From the NCBI GenBank assembly GCA_012934845.2, contig WNNJ02001949.1, forward strand, positions 208,944 through 272,943: 64,000 bases of DNA, read 5' to 3'. Below the pieces are notes generated by a model that was not told the origin of the DNA, ran no database searches, and saw only the letters and a program-made list of their open reading frames with translations. Source of the DNA: Pomphorhynchus laevis. Lineage: Eukaryota; Acanthocephala; Palaeacanthocephala; Echinorhynchida; Pomphorhynchidae. Position numbers and translations under genes: made by a program. Below, in pieces: positions 59,091 through 64,000 of the stretch. Each line of letters starts with the position of its first letter. Position 1 is the stretch's first letter.

Positions 59091-61260
59091 TTAAACAGAA
59101 CACATGTTAAAGAATTTGAAATAGATTGCTATTTTGAAAAGATGATTTAAAGTTCTAATTAAGGCTCATTTGCGAGAACCTATGCCAATGTAATATAATT
59201 ATTATAATTATTAGAATATAATTATTATATAATATTTTTAATCAAAAAAATATGAATTATAATTAATATTATATTTGCTAGTTATTACTTAATAATTAGC
59301 AATTCAATAGTGTACTTTAATATTAAAATTTTTAATTGTTAAAAATAAATGTTTAGTTAACATTTGATAACGTGTAAAGTACTTGAAGCAATTTTTAAAA
59401 TCATTTTAAAAGTTTGCGCTATAATTATAAAAAAAACTTAAAAATATAAAATTTACACAAGTTTTTCAAATTTCAGCAAATAGTTTGAGAATATTTCTCG
59501 AGCTTTAAGATTATTTGTTTGCTTATTAAGATCATCTACTGCATTAAATATTGCTTGTCTGACGTTGTCGCAATAACTTCTAAATTAGCAACAAACCATT
59601 AAATTACGAATCTAACGGGATATTTTACCTCATTACAACATAATCCGAGCAAGCGATACATATTCGATCGATATTTACTGCATTTAGTAGCTCGCATGTA
59701 TAGGCTTTAAATAGTTCAATAATCTTTTCTTTTGAACTTAATAATGTTAGTAGACATAAAAAATAGCAAGTAACATTAAGGATTAAATGGTTTTAATAAT
59801 ATTACTTAAATAATATCCTAAAGTTATCACTTAATTATCGGTATCTCAAAATTAGATTCATCTTAATTTTTAGGAATTCAGCTACTTCATCTACAAAACA
59901 TATGAAGTTGTATTTTGAAAAAGAAATTGCACTGTTTTGAAATGATGAGAACTTCTGTGTGATGAAAAACTCACATTATTAAAACATAAAATAAATTTTA
60001 ATATATAAATATTAACATATATAAATATTAACATATATAAATTTGGTTATTATCTTATACTTCAAGATATTTTATCCATGGACACATTTTCCATCTGTGT
60101 TTTCATGTGGATCATTTCATTCATATAGCTCATAACAAGAAAATACTATATATTTTTCATTGAGATAGATCATGAGGTTTTAACTTCTAAAAAATGTTCA
60201 GTATATCAGATCTACAAATGCTTGGATCTACACTATGAAATTAAAAAATGAAAATAAAATTTATTAAAATGACAAAATCTTAAACAAACTTTAAGAAAAT
60301 GGGTTTAGAGAAGGCAAGGCTCTTAACCTTTTTTATCCATGGGCATATCGTCCTCTTGTCTTTCCTAATGCACCACTTCATTCGCACAGCTCATAACATG
60401 ACAATATTATATAATTTAAATTGAGAAAGATCTTGATGTTTTAACAATAGAAAAGATATAACATGACTCAAAATTAAAACTAATTTGATAGAAATAAAGT
60501 AATCCGTAACAATTATAATAGAAAAGCATCGCTAATTAATAATAATTGAGATTGTTGTGATAAATCCACAATTTAATTGCATCATAGTCAAATTAGTAAA
60601 GATGACAACGATGTATTTGTTAGACAGCTTGTAGTCTAGTTAAAATACCGAAACCGATTTCGCGATTATCAGTATTTCGTAATACAATTATTTATAACAT
60701 ATATACGTTCAATGTAGCCCTTCTTAACGTCACTGATCGAATCATATGCCAACACTAGAAGTCGAATAAATACATACAGACCACTTTTGGTTTGTCATGG
60801 TTTGTTAATACAATACATAATATGTTAAGCTGCATATGAAAATATATTACCGATTATTTAATTACCAAATTAGTTAATTACTGATTTATTAATGAATATG
60901 AAATATGCAATTAATATATAAACATATTTGAATTTAAGAATGCACAGTGCTAAAAATATTTAAAAATGCAAAATATGTATAAATTTTATTTATCAATAGT
61001 ACAATAACGATTTCAACTCTAAAGTTCAAATTTACTTTTAAAAGAGCTCTACAGATTTTTATTTTAATAGTTAATTAATTTTAAATAATGTTTAATATTT
61101 GGTTTTCTTAACTTTTCAAAATCTGCTTAAAGAAATAATACAATCGTTCGTTATATATTCTACGAATACTTGAAATTTTGTTTTTTAAAAGATTTTATTT
61201 GTTAACACATTTTCATTTTAAAACGTTTTACTCCTTACTGCTCATATTTTCATTGATATA
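59091..61260. repeat. AT-rich spacer with a diverged 120-bp duplication
   Basis: No gene seen. Segments 60070-60200 and 60330-60450 are related (TTTATCCATGGRCA, CACTTCATTC, ATAGCTCATAACA). Nothing else recognised. Confidence 0.55.
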
Positions 61261-61261
61261 T

Positions 61262-61370
61262 ATAGATGAATGAAAGCTCTAGTAACTGAAGAAGTAAGTT
61301 ACTAGTAACTGAAGTAGGTAACTGAAAGCTCAAGTAACTAAAGAAGGCACCAGCCGAAACTAGTTTTTCT
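61262..61370 (+). ncRNA. Short tandem CTAGTAACTGAAG repeats ending in a hammerhead-like motif
   Basis: Imperfect copies of AGTAACTGAAGAAG lead into CTAAAGA-A-GGC-ACCA-GCC-GAAAC-TAG (61335-61360). Stem II pairs; the first core strand has two changes from CTGATGA. Confidence 0.45.
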
Positions 61371-61440
61371 TTTAAACATCATTCATTATCTCTGCTGCTT
61401 TACTAATTAAATTGTTTAAATAATTATATATATATTAATT

Positions 61441-61765
61441 GTATCGTACGGGATCATGAAGATCGATTGAAATCGGGACTGGTGATCCATTGATGAATGC
61501 TTATTTATGTATTGAATAGTTGCTAGGTCACACGAGGTGACTTTCGCATTGAATACCAGCTACAGAATCCTTTCTTCATGACATCCAATTCCATACACCC
61601 TAACTACTAACGGCACCATTGCCGCATCCGTTTTGCGAAGAGTTGGTAGTCAGCCTTCTGACGAGCCCAAGGCTACCAACATGTGGCAAAAAGCGGGCGA
61701 AACGAAAACGGCTGTGGCAATGGTGCCGTTAGTAGTCTGGGTGTATGGAATTGGATATCATGAAG
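61441..61765. repeat. Inverted partial units of the 442-bp hammerhead repeat
   Basis: 61441-61625 is the reverse complement of one part of the unit (GATCATGAAGATCGATTGAA ... AATTCCATACACCCTAACTA); 61633-61765 is a direct part including CTGACGA (61658-61664), GCCC, CGGGC and GAAA (61699-61702). The two meet head on, forming a palindromic junction. Confidence 0.85.
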
Positions 61766-61772
61766 GAATTAT

Positions 61773-62400
61773 ATATAATCAAGAATTTTACCAAAAACCG
61801 AAGTTCGATTACAAGCAGAGCAGACTTCGTAATCACTCCTAGACGATCTGATGGTAGCCGGCGGCACTCATCAGTAGGGTGAACTACCATCAGTCGTTTC
61901 GGCTGCATTGTGATATTTTGAAAAGGCATCTCCGAGAATTCGCTGACGTGGTAGCATGGGCATAGCCTCTTTAAGCAAACCACGTGCTTTCCGGATCATC
62001 CTAATTTAATCGGCAGGAAATTTTATTGCTGTCGTTGGTTGTTTTCTAACAGGATCCTTTGAGGATACATTTTTATAATTTAAGAGCTAAATGGTTCACA
62101 CTGTTCTCCGGGAGCTTACAAGCTACAGTTGTATAATCAAGAATTTTGCCAAAAACCGAGTTCGATTACAAGCAGAGCAGACTTCGTTATCACTCCTAGA
62201 CGATATGATGGTAGCCGGCAGCACTCATCAGTAGGGTGAACTACCATCAGTCGTTTCGGCTGCCTTGTGATATATTGAAAAGGCATCTTCGAGAATTCGC
62301 TGACGTGGTGGCATGTGCAAAGCCTTTTTAAGCAAACCACGTGCTTTCCGGATCATCCTAATTTCATCGGCAGGAAATTTTATATAGAATATATAGAATG
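61773..62400. repeat. Two tandem ~353-bp units of a second repeat family
   Basis: Units open with TATAATCAAGAATTTT at 61777 and 62130, followed by CGATTACAAGCAGAGCAGAC, TATCACTCCTAGACGAT and a 10-bp inverted pair CTGATGGTAG / CTACCATCAG enclosing a reverse-strand CTGATGA, then GTCGTTTCGGCTGC. Related to 20277-20735. Read on the minus strand the order is GCCGAAAC, GGTA, CTACTGATGA, like the 3' end of the Naiad element. Confidence 0.85.
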
Positions 62401-62455
62401 CTGCCTGGTGTTTATGCCTCTTTATCAGAAAAACATAGTGATATATATAATCGTA

Positions 62456-62606
62456 TGAGATCATGAAGATCGATTGAAATCGGGACTGGTGATCCTTTGA
62501 TGGATTCTTATTTATGTAATGAATAGTTGCTAGGTCACACGAGGTGACTTTCGCATTGAAAACCAGCTACATAATCCTTCCTTCATGATATCTAATTCCA
62601 TACACC
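62456..62606 (-). repeat. Inverted partial 442-bp unit at the array edge
   Basis: Reverse complement of the part of the unit running from GGAATTRGATATMATGAAGG to GATCTCATACG; meets the direct array at about 62607 to form a second palindrome. Confidence 0.85.
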
Positions 62607-62932
62607 CTACTGGTTTTCAATGCGAAAGTCACCTCGTGTGACCTAGCAACCATTCATTACATAAATAAGAATCCATCAAATAATCACCAGTCCCGATTTC
62701 AATCGATCTTCATGATCTCATACGATAAAATCTATAATAAGCATGCCAGAGAAGCATCTCGGACAATGCAGTTTCTGGATATCATGATGGAAGGTTTCAT
62801 ATACTGTGTGAAATCTGGTAATCCTGAATTCGTAGCCTAGCAGTCAAGAGCGCAAGCCAAGTACGGAGAGCGACAGCTCGAATCTCGGATAAGTCAAATT
62901 TCAAAAAAGGCGAAGAGTTGGTAGTCAGCCTT

Positions 62933-62977
62933 CTGATGAGCCCGGGGCTACCAACATGTGGCAAAAAGCGGGCGAAA
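62933..62977 (+). ncRNA. Hammerhead ribozyme core, array unit 1
   Basis: CTGATGA (62933-62939), GCCCG (62940-62944), a 24-base loop that can itself pair, CGGGC (62969-62973), GAAA (62974-62977). Before the core is CAGCC, after it GGCTG, which can pair as stem I; the short segment ACGAAAAC between GAA and GGCTG would be stem III and cleavage site but lacks the usual T. Confidence 0.7.
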
Positions 62978-63374
62978 CGAAAACGGCTGTGGCAATGTGG
63001 CCGTTAGTAGTCAGGGTGTATGGAATTAGATATAATGAAGGAAGGATTATGTAGCTGGTTTTCAATGCGAAAGTCACCTCGTGTGACCTAGCAACTATTC
63101 ATTACATAAATAAGAATCCATCAAAGGATTACCAGCCCGATTTCAATCGATCTTCATGATCTCATACGATAAAATCTATAATAAGCATGCCAGAGAAGCA
63201 TCTCGGACAATGCAGTTTCTGGATATCATGATGGAAGGTTTCATATACTGTGTGAAATCTGGTAATCCTGAATTCGTAGCCTAGCAGTCAAGAGCGCAAG
63301 CCAAGTACGGAGAGCGACAGCTCGAATCTCGGATAAGTCAAATTTCAAAAGGCGAAGAGTTGGTAGTCAGCCTT

Positions 63375-63419
63375 CTGATGAGCCCGGGGCTACCAACATG
63401 TGGCAAAAAGCGGGCGAAA
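63375..63419 (+). ncRNA. Hammerhead ribozyme core, array unit 2
   Basis: CTGATGA 63375-63381, GCCCG/CGGGC stem II, GAAA 63416-63419; identical to unit 1. Confidence 0.7.
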
Positions 63420-63816
63420 CGAAAACGGCTGTGGCAATGTGGCCGTTAGTAGTCAGGGTGTATGGAATTAGATATAATGAAGGAAGGATTATGTAGCTGG
63501 TTTTCAATGCGAAAGTCACCTCGTGTGACCTAGCAACTATTCATTACATAAATAAGAATCCATCAAAGGATTACCAGCCCGATTTCAATCGATCTTCATG
63601 ATCTCATACGATAAAATCTATAATAAGCATGCCAGAGAAGCATCTCGGACAATGCAGTTTCTGGATATCATGATGGAAGGTTTCATATACTGTGTGAAAT
63701 CTGGTAATCCTGGATTCGTAGCCTAGCAGTCAAGAGCGCAAGCCAAGTACGGAGAGCGACAGCTCGAATCTCGGATAAGTCAAATTTCAAAAGGCGAAGA
63801 GTTGGTAGTCAGCCTT

Positions 63817-63861
63817 CTGATGAGCCCGGGGCTACCAACATGTGGCAAAAAGCGGGCGAAA
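63817..63861 (+). ncRNA. Hammerhead ribozyme core, array unit 3
   Basis: CTGATGA 63817-63823, GCCCG/CGGGC stem II, GAAA 63858-63861; downstream differs slightly (ACGGTTGTGGC for ACGGCTGTGGC). Confidence 0.7.
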
Positions 63862-64000
63862 CGAAAACGGTTGTGGCAATGGCGCCGTTAGTAGTCAGGG
63901 TGTATGGAATTGGATATCATGAAGGAAGGATTCTGTAGCTGGTTTTCAATGCGAAAGTCACCTCGTGTGACCTAGCAACTATTCATTATATATATATATA

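Larger units (their letters stand above)
62607..64000 (+). repeat. Tandem array of 442-bp hammerhead-bearing units
   Basis: Units begin GGTTTTCAATGCGAAAGTCA at 62612, 63057, 63499 and 63941, so the period is 442 (445 for the first). Copies are nearly identical. The array runs off the window. No ORF of note. Each complete unit has one hammerhead core. Confidence 0.95.

Noticed and set aside
61773-62400. Protein-coding reading of the ~353-bp units (84- and 78-codon minus-strand ORFs)
   Set aside because: The frames follow the repeat unit, differ between copies and contain no domain; the structural RNA-like signals explain the conservation better.
62607-64000. CRISPR-like array
   Set aside because: Whole 442-bp units are repeated without unique spacers, and the genome is eukaryotic.
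34-64000. LTR retrotransposon, Polinton or endogenous virus
   Set aside because: No long terminal direct repeats, protease, integrase, capsid or envelope signature was recognised anywhere in the window.

Overview
The window reads as nuclear DNA of an invertebrate animal. It is very AT-rich, its host genes carry 42-50 bp GT-AG introns next to kilobase introns, and its transposons (Naiad/Penelope-type elements, CR1-like LINEs, a hAT miniature element) are typical of arthropods and other invertebrates. The species cannot be fixed from the sequence; a small-intron arthropod such as a mite is one guess. Nothing looks bacterial or organellar.

Host genes. The clearest is a complete or nearly complete gene for cytoplasmic dynein light intermediate chain on the minus strand (about 48.62 down to 36.47 kb). 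It is assembled here from nine exons, and its large introns are full of retroelement debris. A single-exon four-transmembrane, tetraspanin-like gene lies at 50.6-51.3 kb (+). Weaker evidence supports two linked exons of a leucine-rich-repeat-like protein at 18.17-18.42 kb (+) and an unknown exon at 20.05-20.25 kb (+).

Retroelements. At 0.03-4.4 kb (-) is one long open frame with a reverse transcriptase and restriction-like endonuclease, continuing into a disordered tail of about 470 residues. At 25.2-35.3 kb are three copies of one APE-type LINE family in alternating orientation (A +, B -, C +); B is full length with a 13-bp target duplication. CR1/L2-like LINE fragments lie at 19.4, 22.6-23.5 and 38.5-39.2 kb. 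A Naiad-type Penelope-like element (GIY-YIG domain at the N terminus) has an intact 904-codon frame at 54.35-57.07 kb, a 5'-truncated copy at 13.9-15.1 kb, and at least four loose 3' ends. Two decayed conventional Penelope-like elements with C-terminal GIY-YIG domains lie at 42.3-43.5 and 45.4-47.0 kb, inside dynein introns.

The most unusual theme is hammerhead-ribozyme cores (CTGATGA, stem II, GAAA) spread over the window in several unrelated repeat families: a tandem array of 442-bp units at 62.6-64.0 kb, a 515-bp palindromic element with a 13-bp target duplication at 51.8-52.3 kb, a 480-bp foldback at 5.4-5.9 kb, a small inverted-repeat element at 7.3-7.6 kb, and the putative terminal repeats of the Penelope-like fossils. 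This looks like a population of retrozyme-like non-autonomous elements living beside the Penelope-like elements that could mobilise them. The rest is AT-rich sequence in which I see no genes.
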